Assembly (NCBI RefSeq): GCF_024746795.1
Contig: NZ_CP080524.1
Coordinates: 434,001-498,000 of the forward strand
Direction of reading: 5' to 3'
DNA from: Mesorhizobium sp. AR10
GTDB taxonomy: Bacteria; Pseudomonadota; Alphaproteobacteria; Rhizobiales; Rhizobiaceae
Length of the DNA stretch: 64,000 bases
The number at the start of each line of letters is the position of its first letter. Position 1 is the first letter of the stretch. Shown here piece after piece: positions 8,291-16,735 of the stretch. The position numbers and the translations under genes are program-made. The notes beneath the pieces are model-generated. The model ran no database searches. It was given only the letters and a program-made list of their open reading frames with translations, and was not told where the DNA came from.

Positions 8291-9843
8291 TCCCGCGCAT
8301 CTACATTCCTGGCGATTCCGGCGCGCTGGCACTGGGTGCCGGAAAGGTCGCCAAGGCGATTGCAATGGAACTCGCCGAACGTGGCATCGAGGCCAAGATC
8401 GTGCGCAACGGTTCGCGCGGCGCCTATTTCCTCGAGCCGATGGTCGAGGTGGCGACCGCCACCGGCCGCGTCGCCTATGGACCGGTGAAGCCTTCCGACG
8501 TCAAGAGCCTGTTCGACTGCGGCTTCCTCAAAGGTGGCCATCACAAGCGCTGGCTGGGCGCGCCCGACAAGATCCCGTTCCTGGCGAAACAGACGCGCCT
8601 GACCTTCGCGCGTTGCGGTGTCATCGATCCGCTGTCGCTCGACAATTACAAGGCGCATGGCGGGCTGAGGGGCCTGCAGAACGCGGTGGCCATGGCGCCG
8701 GCCGATATCGTCAAGCAAGTCACGGACTCAGGGCTACGCGGCCGCGGCGGCGCCGGCTTCCCGACCGGCATCAAGTGGAAGACGGTGCTCGACACCGCCG
8801 GTGACCGTAAATACATCGTCTGCAACGCCGATGAAGGCGACAGCGCCACCTTCGCCGACCGCATGATCATGGAGGGCGATCCTTTCGTGCTCATCGAAGG
8901 CATGGCGATCGCCGGCATCGCGACGGGTGCGACCAAGGGCTTTGTCTACATCCGCTCGGAATATCCGCATGCGGTGGCGATGATGAACCAGGCTGTCGCG
9001 GTCGCCCGCAAGGCCGGCGTGCTCGGCGTCAATGTGCTGGGCTCGCCCAATGCCTTCGACATGGAAATCCGTGTCGGCGCCGGCGCCTATGTCTGCGGCG
9101 AGGAAACCTCGCTCTTGAACAGCCTGGAGGGCAAGCGCGGCGTGGTTCGCGCCAAGCCGCCGCTGCCGGCAATCCAAGGCTTGTTCGGCAAGCCGACGGT
9201 AATCAACAACGTCATTTCGCTGGCCTCGGTGCCTGTTATCATGGACAGGGGTGCCGCCTTCTACAAGGACTACGGCATGGGCCGCTCGCGTGGCACCATC
9301 CCGATCCAGATCGCCGGCAACGTCAAGCATGGCGGTCTGTTCGAGGCAGCGTTCGGCATGACGCTGGGCGAGATCGTCGACGATATTGGCGGCGGCACCG
9401 CGACCGGGCGCCCGGTGAAGGCGGTGCAGGTCGGCGGACCGCTCGGCGCCTACTTCCCGCGCGCCTTGTTCGACACGCCGTTCGACTATGAAGCCTTCGC
9501 CGCCAAGGATGGGTTGATCGGCCATGCCGGCATCACCGTGTTCGACGACACCGCCGACATGCTGAAGCAGGCACGCTTCGCCATGGAGTTCTGTGCCATC
9601 GAGAGCTGCGGCAAGTGCACGCCCTGCCGCATCGGCTCGACACGTGGCGTCGAGACCATCGACAGGCTCGCCGCCGGCATCGAGCCGGAGAAGAACCTCG
9701 CTCTGGTCACCGATCTCTGCAACACAATGAAATTCGGATCGCTGTGCGCGCTGGGTGGGTTCACGCCCTATCCTGTGATGAGCTCGATCACCCATTTCCC
9801 CGAAGATTTCAAGCCTGCGCCAGCGCGCGTGGCGGCTGAATAG
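8287..9843 (+). CDS. fdsB: NAD-dependent formate dehydrogenase, beta subunit (diaphorase)
   Basis: A 518-residue NuoF-like flavoprotein that binds FMN, NADH and one 4Fe-4S cluster. It has a NuoE-like N-terminal domain (residues about 1-130), the FMN/NADH region (GLRGRGGAGFPTG, NADEGDSATFADRM, VCGEETSLLNSLEG) and the C-terminal cluster site ESCGKCTPCR with a distal cysteine in TDLCNTMK. The start is fixed by the ATGA overlap with fdsG and by the usual MIPRIYIPGDSGA beginning; the frame reads on upstream only because fdsG lies there. It is the site of NAD+ reduction in the complex. Confidence 0.96.
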   Translation: MIPRIYIPGDSGALALGAGKVAKAIAMELAERGIEAKIVRNGSRGAYFLEPMVEVATATGRVAYGPVKPSDVKSLFDCGFLKGGHHKRWLGAPDKIPFLAKQTRLTFARCGVIDPLSLDNYKAHGGLRGLQNAVAMAPADIVKQVTDSGLRGRGGAGFPTGIKWKTVLDTAGDRKYIVCNADEGDSATFADRMIMEGDPFVLIEGMAIAGIATGATKGFVYIRSEYPHAVAMMNQAVAVARKAGVLGVNVLGSPNAFDMEIRVGAGAYVCGEETSLLNSLEGKRGVVRAKPPLPAIQGLFGKPTVINNVISLASVPVIMDRGAAFYKDYGMGRSRGTIPIQIAGNVKHGGLFEAAFGMTLGEIVDDIGGGTATGRPVKAVQVGGPLGAYFPRALFDTPFDYEAFAAKDGLIGHAGITVFDDTADMLKQARFAMEFCAIESCGKCTPCRIGSTRGVETIDRLAAGIEPEKNLALVTDLCNTMKFGSLCALGGFTPYPVMSSITHFPEDFKPAPARVAAE

Positions 9844-9853
9844 GAGCTGGCAG

Positions 9854-12763
9854 ATGAACATCAAGGCCGACTTCCCATCACTCGTCGAAGAGATCGACTA
9901 CGGAACCCCGCCATCGAATGCGGAGAAGCAGATCACGCTGACCGTCGACGGCCGCAGCATCAGGGTGCCGGAAGGCACGTCGATCATGCGGGCCGCGATG
10001 GAAGGCGGGGTCGAGATCCCCAAGCTCTGCGCCACCGACATGCTGGATTCGTTCGGTTCGTGCCGCGTCTGCCTCGTCGAGATCGAAGGGCGTGGCGGCA
10101 CGCCGGCGTCCTGCACGACGCCGGTGGGCGAAGGCATGGTGGTGCGCACGCAGTCCGATCGGCTCGACGCTATTCGCCGCGGTGTCATGGAACTCTACGT
10201 ATCCGACCATCCGACCGGCTGGAGCGAGAAAGCCGGCACCGGCGCCAGCGAGTTCGACACGGTGGCAAAGTCGGTGGGCCTGACCGAGAACCGCTTCGGC
10301 GTCGAGGGCCGTAACCACGTCAAGGAAAACGGCGTCGCGCCCGGCCATGGCTCGCTGACGGTCGACTACATCGCGCGCGATGAATCCAATCCCTATTTCA
10401 CCTATGATCCGGCGCAATGCATCGTCTGCTCGCGCTGCGTGCGGGCCTGCGAGGAGGTGCAGGGCACCTTCGCGCTGACCATCGAGGGCCGCGGTTTCGA
10501 ATCGCGCATGGTCGCCGGCATGCACGAGGATTTCATCGCCTCCGAATGCGTGTCCTGCGGCGCCTGCGTGCAGGCCTGTCCGACCGACGCGCTGCGCGAG
10601 AAAACGGTGCTTGAGAAGGGCATGCCGGAGCGCTCGGCCGTCACCACCTGCGCCTATTGCGGCGTCGGCTGCTCGTTCAAGGCCGAGGTGAAGGACGACG
10701 AGGTCATTCGCATGATGCCGTACAAGGACGGCAAGGCGAACCACGGCCATTCCTGCGTGAAGGGCCGTTTCGCCTATGGCTATGCCACCCACAAGGACCG
10801 CATCCTGTCGCCGATGATCCGGGAAAAGGTCAGCGATCCCTGGCGCGAGGTGAGCTGGGAAGAGGCGATCGCCCATACGGCCAAGGAATTTCGCCGTATC
10901 CAGTATCAATATGGCCGCACCGCGATCGGCGGCATCACCTCCTCGCGCTGCACGAACGAAGAGACCTATCTCGTCCAGAAGCTGGTGCGGCAGGGCTTCC
11001 GCAACAACAATGTCGATACCTGCGCGCGCGTCTGCCATTCGCCGACCGGCTACGGGCTCGGCCAGACTTATGGCACCTCGGCCGGCACGCAGGATTTCGA
11101 CTCCGTCGATTACACCGACGTCGCCGTCATCATCGGCGCCAATCCCGCTTCCGCCCATCCGGTGTTCGCCTCGCGGCTGAAGAAGCGGCTGCGCCAGGGC
11201 GCCAAGCTGATCGTGCTCGATCCGCGTCGCACCGAGATGGTCAAGTCGGCCCATATCGAGGCGGATTACCACCTGCCGCTGAAGCCCGGCACCAATGTGG
11301 CAGTGCTGACGGCGCTGGCGCATGTCATCGTCACCGAAGGTCTTTTCAACGAAGCCTTCATCCGCGAGCGCTGCGACTGGGTGGAGTTCCAGGATTGGGC
11401 TTCGTTTGTCGCCTTGCCGGAAAACAGCCCCGAAATCGTCGGCAAGCTGTCCGGCGTCGATCCCGAGTTGATCCGCGGCGCGGCCCGGATGTACGCCACC
11501 GGCGGCAACGGCGCGATCTATTATGGGCTCGGGGTGACGGAACACAGCCAGGGTTCAACCACGGTGATGGCGATCGCCAACCTCGCCATGTCCACCGGCA
11601 ATATCGGCCGGCCAGGCGTCGGCGTGAACCCGCTGCGCGGCCAGAACAACGTGCAAGGCTCGTGCGACATGGGCTCGTTCCCGCACGAACTGCCCGGCTA
11701 TCGCCACATCTCCGGCGAAGCCGTGCGCGACATCTATGAGAGCCTGTGGGGCGTGAAGCTGGACGACGAACCCGGCCTGCGCATCCCCAACATGTTGGAT
11801 GCTGCCGTCGACGGCACTTTCAAGGGTATCTACATCCAGGGCGAAGACATTCTGCAGTCCGATCCCGACACCAAACATGTTGCCGCCGGCCTCGCTGCGA
11901 TGGAATGCGTCGTCGTGCACGACCTCTTCCTCAACGAGACGGCGAACTACGCGCATGTGTTCCTGCCGGGCTCCACCTTCCTCGAGAAGGACGGCACTTT
12001 CACCAATGCCGAGCGCCGCATCAACATGGTGCGCAAGGTTCTTGAGCCGAAGGCGCGCTACGCCGATTGGGAGGCGACGCAGGAGCTTGCCCGTGCAGTG
12101 GGGCTGGACTGGAATTATCAGCATCCCTCAGAGATCATGGACGAGGTCGCCAAGACGACGCCGAGCTTCGCCGGCGTCTCCTTCGAACTGCTCGACCGTG
12201 TCGGATCCGTGCAATGGCCCTGCAATGAGAAGGCACCGCTCGGCACCCCGATCATGCATGTCGATGGGTTCGTGCGCGGCAAGGGCAAGTTCATCCGCAC
12301 CGAATATGTGGCGACGGACGAAAGGACCGGGCCGCGCTTCCCGCTGCTGCTCACCACCGGCCGGATTCTCTCGCAGTACAATGTGGGGGCGCAGACCAGG
12401 CGTACCGAAAATGTGATGTGGCACAGCGAGGACCGGCTGGAGATCCATCCGCACGATGCCGAGAACCGCGGACTGCGTGATGGTGATTGGGTCCGGCTGA
12501 CCAGCCGCTCCGGCGAGACGACGCTGCGCGCGCTGATCACCGATCGCGTGTCGCCGGGCGTCGTCTACACGACGTTCCATCATCCGGACACACAGGCCAA
12601 CGTCATCACCACCGACTTCTCCGACTGGGCGACCAATTGCCCTGAATACAAGGTAACGGCGGTGCAGGTCGGCGCCTCCAACGGGCCGTCGGAATGGCAG
12701 CGCGACTATGACGAGCAAGCGCGCAACAGCCGTCGCATCGCCCCGCTGGAAGCTGCGGAGTAA
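9854..12763 (+). CDS. fdsA: NAD-dependent formate dehydrogenase, catalytic alpha subunit
   Basis: A 969-residue molybdopterin oxidoreductase that oxidises formate to CO2. Domains in order: a NuoG-like 2Fe-2S domain (Cys59, 70, 73, 87), a His/Cys-type cluster region, two 4Fe-4S sites (CIVCSRCVRAC and CVSCGACVQACPTD), the FdhF-like 4Fe-4S domain (CAYCGVGC) and the bis-MGD domain. Cys394 in RVCHSP occupies the place of selenocysteine in E. coli FdhF, so this is a cysteine-type enzyme and needs no UGA recoding. The C-terminal dinucleotide-binding domain (TTGRILSQYNVGAQTRRT) is intact. It starts 10 bases after fdsB. Confidence 0.97.
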   Translation: MNIKADFPSLVEEIDYGTPPSNAEKQITLTVDGRSIRVPEGTSIMRAAMEGGVEIPKLCATDMLDSFGSCRVCLVEIEGRGGTPASCTTPVGEGMVVRTQSDRLDAIRRGVMELYVSDHPTGWSEKAGTGASEFDTVAKSVGLTENRFGVEGRNHVKENGVAPGHGSLTVDYIARDESNPYFTYDPAQCIVCSRCVRACEEVQGTFALTIEGRGFESRMVAGMHEDFIASECVSCGACVQACPTDALREKTVLEKGMPERSAVTTCAYCGVGCSFKAEVKDDEVIRMMPYKDGKANHGHSCVKGRFAYGYATHKDRILSPMIREKVSDPWREVSWEEAIAHTAKEFRRIQYQYGRTAIGGITSSRCTNEETYLVQKLVRQGFRNNNVDTCARVCHSPTGYGLGQTYGTSAGTQDFDSVDYTDVAVIIGANPASAHPVFASRLKKRLRQGAKLIVLDPRRTEMVKSAHIEADYHLPLKPGTNVAVLTALAHVIVTEGLFNEAFIRERCDWVEFQDWASFVALPENSPEIVGKLSGVDPELIRGAARMYATGGNGAIYYGLGVTEHSQGSTTVMAIANLAMSTGNIGRPGVGVNPLRGQNNVQGSCDMGSFPHELPGYRHISGEAVRDIYESLWGVKLDDEPGLRIPNMLDAAVDGTFKGIYIQGEDILQSDPDTKHVAAGLAAMECVVVHDLFLNETANYAHVFLPGSTFLEKDGTFTNAERRINMVRKVLEPKARYADWEATQELARAVGLDWNYQHPSEIMDEVAKTTPSFAGVSFELLDRVGSVQWPCNEKAPLGTPIMHVDGFVRGKGKFIRTEYVATDERTGPRFPLLLTTGRILSQYNVGAQTRRTENVMWHSEDRLEIHPHDAENRGLRDGDWVRLTSRSGETTLRALITDRVSPGVVYTTFHHPDTQANVITTDFSDWATNCPEYKVTAVQVGASNGPSEWQRDYDEQARNSRRIAPLEAAE

Positions 12764-12765
12764 CC

Positions 12766-13596
12766 TTGGGCGCGCGCCGCAAAGCCACGACGCAGATCTC
12801 GCGGCTGGCGCGCCGCGCCGGCGGCACTGCGGCCGGCAACCGCATGGTGCCGGAAGAGACGCCGGTGGCGTTTTCCTTTGCCGGCACCACGCATGCGGTG
12901 ATGATGGCGAGCCCGGCCGATTTCGAGGATTTCGCGCTCGGCTTCTCGCTGACCGAAGGCATCATTGCGAGGCCAGACGAGATCGAGGCCATCGAGGTCG
13001 AGGATCATGGCGCCGGCATCGACATCCAGATCCGGCTGAAGGACCAAGCCAATACCCGCTTCGAGGCACGGCGGCGCAGGCTGGCCGGCCCGGTTGGCTG
13101 CGGCCTGTGCGGTATCGAATCGATCGAGGAAGCGATGAGGTCGGTTGATGTGGTCGGTTCGTCGAAACTTACGCTTGAGGCCGACGATATCGTCCGTTCC
13201 GTCAAGCTTTTGTCGAAGGTGCAGCCGCTGCACGCCGAGACCGGCGCAGTCCACGCCGCGGGCTTCTATGTGCCCGGCAAGGGTATCGTCATGGCGCGCG
13301 AGGATGTCGGCCGCCACAATGCGCTGGACAAGCTGGCCGGCGCGCTGGCCAAGGCCGGCATCGACGGCGCATCGGGTGCTGTCGTCGTGACCAGCCGTGT
13401 TTCTGTCGAAATGGTGCAGAAGACGGCGGCGATCGGCTCGGCTTTCATCATCGCCGTCTCGGCGCCCACCGCCCTCGCCATCCGCACGGCGCAAGAAGCC
13501 GGCATGACGCTGGTGGCGTTGGTGCGCGGCGACGATTTCGATATTTTCACCCACCCCGGCCGGGTGGTCTCCGGAGTTACCAAGCATGTCGCATGA
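12766..13596 (+). CDS. fdsC: FdhD/FdsC sulfurtransferase for formate dehydrogenase maturation
   Basis: A 276-residue FdhD-family protein. FdhD takes sulfur from IscS and delivers it to the bis-MGD cofactor, giving an active formate dehydrogenase; the catalytic pair is Cys112 and Cys115 in GCGLCG. Other family marks are DFALGFSLTEGI and AREDVGRHNALDKLAG. The best start is a TTG two bases after the fdsA stop, with GGAG five bases before it. In this position the gene matches fdsC in the fdsGBACD operon order. Its end overlaps the next gene by 11 bases. Confidence 0.94.
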   Translation: MGARRKATTQISRLARRAGGTAAGNRMVPEETPVAFSFAGTTHAVMMASPADFEDFALGFSLTEGIIARPDEIEAIEVEDHGAGIDIQIRLKDQANTRFEARRRRLAGPVGCGLCGIESIEEAMRSVDVVGSSKLTLEADDIVRSVKLLSKVQPLHAETGAVHAAGFYVPGKGIVMAREDVGRHNALDKLAGALAKAGIDGASGAVVVTSRVSVEMVQKTAAIGSAFIIAVSAPTALAIRTAQEAGMTLVALVRGDDFDIFTHPGRVVSGVTKHVA

Positions 13597-13906
13597 CGAA
13601 GAGCACATCATGAGCACCAGCGAGAAGCTGGTGATCATGGCCAACCAGATCGCAGCCTTCTTTCACTCCAAGCCGCGCGAGGAAGGCATCGCCGGCGTCG
13701 CCGAGCACATCAACAAGTTCTGGGAGCCGAGAATGCGGCGGCAGCTGTTCGAGATGCTGAACAGTGGCGGTGAAGGCTTCAACGAACTCGTCGTGGCGGC
13801 TTCCGCCAAGATCAAGCGACCCAAGACGCCAGAACAGGCCGATACGAGTATCGGTTACACTGGACGAGGGCCTGCGCAGGCCGAGAGCACCGCTCCGCAG
13901 AAGTAG
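13586..13906 (+). CDS. fdsD: NAD-dependent formate dehydrogenase, delta subunit
   Basis: A 106-residue small subunit of the Fds complex. The motif KLVIMANQIAAFF, the VAEHINKFWEPRMR helix and the FNELVVAA stretch are typical FdsD. It has no cofactor site and is thought to help assembly. It may start at the ATG overlapping fdsC or at the ATG eight codons later (MSTSEKL); both have weak ribosome sites and the overlap favours the first. It closes the operon; I see no clear hairpin terminator in the next 125 bases. Confidence 0.92.
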   Translation: MSHDEEHIMSTSEKLVIMANQIAAFFHSKPREEGIAGVAEHINKFWEPRMRRQLFEMLNSGGEGFNELVVAASAKIKRPKTPEQADTSIGYTGRGPAQAESTAPQK

Positions 13907-14030
13907 GCTGGCAAACGCCTCCGGTCGCCAAAGGTCTTATATTTCAGCCCTCTAAAGTTCGGCTGCCGCAAACGGCAAGGCTCTGCTATGGTTGACGATC
14001 AGAAATCGTCTGGCCGGGTGGGATATTTGT

Positions 14031-15584
14031 GTGAGGCCAATCGAGACCCGATACGCCCTTAGCGGCGATGTGCGGATCGCCTATCAGGTGGTCGGCCAGG
14101 GATCGTTCGATCTTGTTTTCGTGCCGGGCTTCATTTCCAATCTCGACCTGCATTGGGAAGACGAGGGCTACAGCCGGCTGCTCAAACGGCTTTCAGCCTT
14201 CTCGCGCCTGATCCTGTTCGACAAGCGCGGCACGGGGCTGTCCGACCGCGTCGACGCCCATCATCTGCCCAGCCTCGAAACCCGCATGGACGACGTGCGC
14301 GCGGTGATGGATGCCACCGGCAGCGGCCGCGCGGCCTTGCTGGGCGCTTCCGAGGGCGCGCCGATGGCGATGCTGTTCGCCGCCACCTATCCGGAGCGGA
14401 CGCGGGCGTTGGTGCTTTATGGCGGCTATGCGCATTTCCACAAATGGGTGATGCCACCGGAACGGCTGGAGGCATTCATCGCGACGGCGGGAACGTCGTG
14501 GGGTACAGGCGCCACTTTGCCCAATTTCGCGCCGGGCCGGGTCGACGACCCGCATTTTACCCAATGGTGGGCGCGCTTCGAGCGACTGTCGGCCAGCCCG
14601 ACGGCAGCGGCGGCACTGGCGCGCATGAATGCCGGGATCGACGTGCGCGGTATCCTCCCGGCGATCAGCGCGCCCACGCTGCTGATCCATCGCCGCAACG
14701 ACGCGCGGGTCGACCCTGCCGCCAGCCGCTTCCTGGCCAAAAAAATCCCGAACGCGCGGCTGGTCGAGATCCCCGGGCGCGACCATCCGATCTGGACCGG
14801 CGATGTCGACCGGGTGGCCGACGTGATCGAGGAATTCCTGACCGGCGAACGCGCGGTGGTGGAAGCGGAGCGCGTGCTGGCGGCACTGCTGGCGACGCGC
14901 ATCTATGACACGGCGCGGATCGGCGACCGCATGTGGAGCGAACGCAGCCAGCGCTTCCAGGAAAGCTGGCGGCTACTGGTCGGGCGTCATGGCGGCCGCT
15001 CGGCGGGCACGCATGGCGAAATGATGCTGTCGCGCTTCGATGGCCCAGCACGCGCCATACGCTGCGCGGCGGCACTGCGCGACTCTGCACAGGAGATCGG
15101 CATCGCCAGCGCGCAGGGCGCGCATGTTGGCGAGGTCGAATTGCGCGGGCCGCCAGACGGGCTGACGGCGCGCGTGACCATGCAGCTTGCCTCCCATGCC
15201 GGTCGTGGCGACATCCTCGCGTCACGACTGGTTGCCGACCTGGCAGCCGGCTCAGGCCTGCATTTCACCGACGCCGGGCGCATCGCGCTCGATGAACTGG
15301 ACGAGCCGCTGGCGCTGGTCCAGGCGACATCCGAACAGCATCTGGAACCCGCCTGCCGCCCCAGGACCAGGGCGAGCGAGCCGGCGACGCTGACGACGCG
15401 CGAAAGCGAGGTGGTGAGCCTGATTGCCGACGGCAAGAGCAATGCCGCGATCGCCGCCGAATTGAGGCTGAGCGAGCACACGGTCAAGCGCCACGTCGCC
15501 AACATACTGCTCAAGCTGGACCTGCCGTCGCGGGCGGCGGCGGCGGCGTTTTCAGCCCGGCACACTGGCCCGGACGGGCCATGA
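14031..15584 (+). CDS. three-domain protein: alpha/beta hydrolase, degenerate class III cyclase-like domain and LuxR helix-turn-helix
   Basis: A 517-residue fusion. Residues 7-270 are an alpha/beta hydrolase with nucleophile Ser107 (GASEG) and a candidate His252 (RDHPIW). Residues 278-430 align with the class III nucleotide-cyclase domain (RFDGPARAIRCAAALRD, HVGEVELRG, DILASRLVADLAAGSG). The first metal-binding Asp is replaced by Arg290 and the second by Glu330, so it is probably not an active cyclase. Residues 455-505 are a LuxR/GerE DNA-binding domain (TTRESEVVSLIADGKSN, SEHTVKRHV). The start is uncertain: GTG before RPIETRYAL suits homologues, but a TTG 13 codons upstream is open. It probably acts as a one-component regulator binding a small molecule. 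Three small same-strand genes follow. Confidence 0.85.
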   Translation: MRPIETRYALSGDVRIAYQVVGQGSFDLVFVPGFISNLDLHWEDEGYSRLLKRLSAFSRLILFDKRGTGLSDRVDAHHLPSLETRMDDVRAVMDATGSGRAALLGASEGAPMAMLFAATYPERTRALVLYGGYAHFHKWVMPPERLEAFIATAGTSWGTGATLPNFAPGRVDDPHFTQWWARFERLSASPTAAAALARMNAGIDVRGILPAISAPTLLIHRRNDARVDPAASRFLAKKIPNARLVEIPGRDHPIWTGDVDRVADVIEEFLTGERAVVEAERVLAALLATRIYDTARIGDRMWSERSQRFQESWRLLVGRHGGRSAGTHGEMMLSRFDGPARAIRCAAALRDSAQEIGIASAQGAHVGEVELRGPPDGLTARVTMQLASHAGRGDILASRLVADLAAGSGLHFTDAGRIALDELDEPLALVQATSEQHLEPACRPRTRASEPATLTTRESEVVSLIADGKSNAAIAAELRLSEHTVKRHVANILLKLDLPSRAAAAAFSARHTGPDGP

Positions 15585-15693
15585 GAGCCATGGCGCTTTC
15601 GGGCGAAGCGGCCAAGGTAGCGTAAGCGCTATCAATTCTCTCCATGCAGGCCAGGCGGATGTCGCCGGGAAGGCGCTGCGAACGGAGGACGAA

Positions 15694-15825
15694 ATGTTGA
15701 AGTCGATCCGGACACTCAAGTCTCTGGCGATATCGGCAGGCATCGGCGCGCTGCTCGTCACGGCTCCGACATTCAAGCAGCAGACCGACCAGGTGTTCGC
15801 GGCCGTCAAGGCCAAGTCGCAGTGA
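15694..15825 (+). CDS. small 43-residue protein with one hydrophobic segment
   Basis: A short open frame with a strong ribosome binding site (GGAGG, five bases before the ATG). The product begins MLKSIRTLKSLAIS, has a hydrophobic stretch up to about residue 26 (AGIGALLVTAP) and ends KAKSQ with a charged, amphipathic tail. This could be a small membrane protein or a secreted peptide. It lies about 110 bases after the LuxR-type fusion and 80 bases before a SnoaL-like gene on the same strand. I do not recognise the family. The quality of the ribosome site and its position are the evidence that it is real. Confidence 0.55.
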   Translation: MLKSIRTLKSLAISAGIGALLVTAPTFKQQTDQVFAAVKAKSQ

Positions 15826-15904
15826 AGAGAACTGCTGTCCGGCGCTCGTGCCGGGCAGAGCCGATCAATTGAACGCCCGTGGAGACGGGCACATGGAGGA
15901 AGAA

Positions 15905-16267
15905 ATGCTGACCAAGACACAAACCGTGGACGGCCCGGCGATCAAGAAAGCCATCGAAGGCCGTGATGGAAAGCTGCTGTCGAGCTTCTATGCCGACGAC
16001 GCGCTGGTGCGGGTGATCGACCGCAACAACCCACCGAGCAAGCCGCGCGAAATTCGCGGGCGCGCGGCGATCAGCACGTTCTGGGACGACATCTGCAGTC
16101 GGGCGATGACCCACAAGGTCGACACCACCATCGCCGACGGCAACAACCTCGCCTTCACCCAGGCCTGCGCCTATCCGGACGGGACCAAGGTGTTCTGCGC
16201 GGCGATGCTGGAGTTGAAGAACGGGCTGATTGCGCGGCAGACCGTCGTGCAGGCCTGGGACGAGTAG
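15905..16267 (+). CDS. SnoaL-like (NTF2-fold) domain protein
   Basis: A 120-residue single-domain protein of the SnoaL/NTF2 fold: an N-terminal helix pair (DGPAIKKAIEGRDGKLLSSFYADDALVRVID), the IRGRAAISTFWDDI segment and strands ending IARQTVVQAWDE. The fold forms a cone-shaped pocket used by small isomerases and by binding proteins of unknown role. I chose the ATG preceded by GGAGGAAG; an ATG four codons upstream and a longer frame are open but lack a good site. It is the second of three small same-strand genes downstream of the LuxR-type fusion. Confidence 0.78.
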   Translation: MLTKTQTVDGPAIKKAIEGRDGKLLSSFYADDALVRVIDRNNPPSKPREIRGRAAISTFWDDICSRAMTHKVDTTIADGNNLAFTQACAYPDGTKVFCAAMLELKNGLIARQTVVQAWDE

Positions 16268-16325
16268 ATCAACAGCGGAGCCTGTCATCCCGCTGGAATC
16301 GGGATGGGGCTCTATTTCAGTGTTG

Positions 16326-16375
16326 GAGCATGATCTTTCCCGAAAACCGGATTCCACTTTTTCGGGATCATGCTC
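16326..16375. repeat. palindromic intergenic repeat of the rhizobial GAGCATGATC type
   Basis: An interrupted inverted repeat: GAGCATGATC and CCCGAAAA on the left pair with TTTTTCGGG and ATCATGCTC on the right around a short loop. It is a 50-base element in the gap between two genes. The same kind of sequence occurs in many intergenic copies in Mesorhizobium and relatives, which is recalled knowledge rather than something measured here. It could form a hairpin in RNA between the SnoaL-like gene and the next one. Confidence 0.7.
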
Positions 16376-16401
16376 TGGCCGCAAACCTGGAGGAGAAGAA
16401 G

Positions 16402-16716
16402 ATGTTCAGCGCCAGATGGCAGATCGACGCCAGGTTCGGGCACAAGCAGACCGTGCTCGACCTGTTGAAGAAATGGGAACGCGAGATCGGCTCGCAGGTC
16501 GGCATCGCCGACCTGGAGTTCCGGATCATGACCGGCTCGATCGGCGCACGGGAGGCGACGGTCGAATCGCATCACCAGGTCGAAAGCCTCGCCAAGCTGG
16601 AGGAGTTCTTTGCCAAGATCGGCAAGATCGACGCCCACGCCAAATGGGGCAAGGAGATCGAACCCTATGTGGTGTCAGGCACCAGCCTGTGGAACATCTA
16701 CCGCATCGTGGAATAG
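16402..16716 (+). CDS. conserved hypothetical protein, 104 aa
   Basis: A 104-residue protein starting MFSARWQIDARFGHKQTVLDLLKKWERE and ending SGTSLWNIYRIVE, with a regular strand-helix pattern that would suit a ferredoxin-like dimeric alpha/beta barrel. No catalytic motif is visible. The start is well fixed by GGAGGAGAAG just before the ATG. It is the last of three small genes following the LuxR-type fusion, separated from the second by the palindromic repeat. Function unknown. Confidence 0.75.
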   Translation: MFSARWQIDARFGHKQTVLDLLKKWEREIGSQVGIADLEFRIMTGSIGAREATVESHHQVESLAKLEEFFAKIGKIDAHAKWGKEIEPYVVSGTSLWNIYRIVE

Positions 16717-16735
16717 GAGCCGCGATTTTCGGCCG

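Noticed and set aside
9878..11545. Minus-strand frame of 555 codons across fdsA
   Set aside because: It is a GC-rich shadow of a gene whose residues and operon position are all accounted for.
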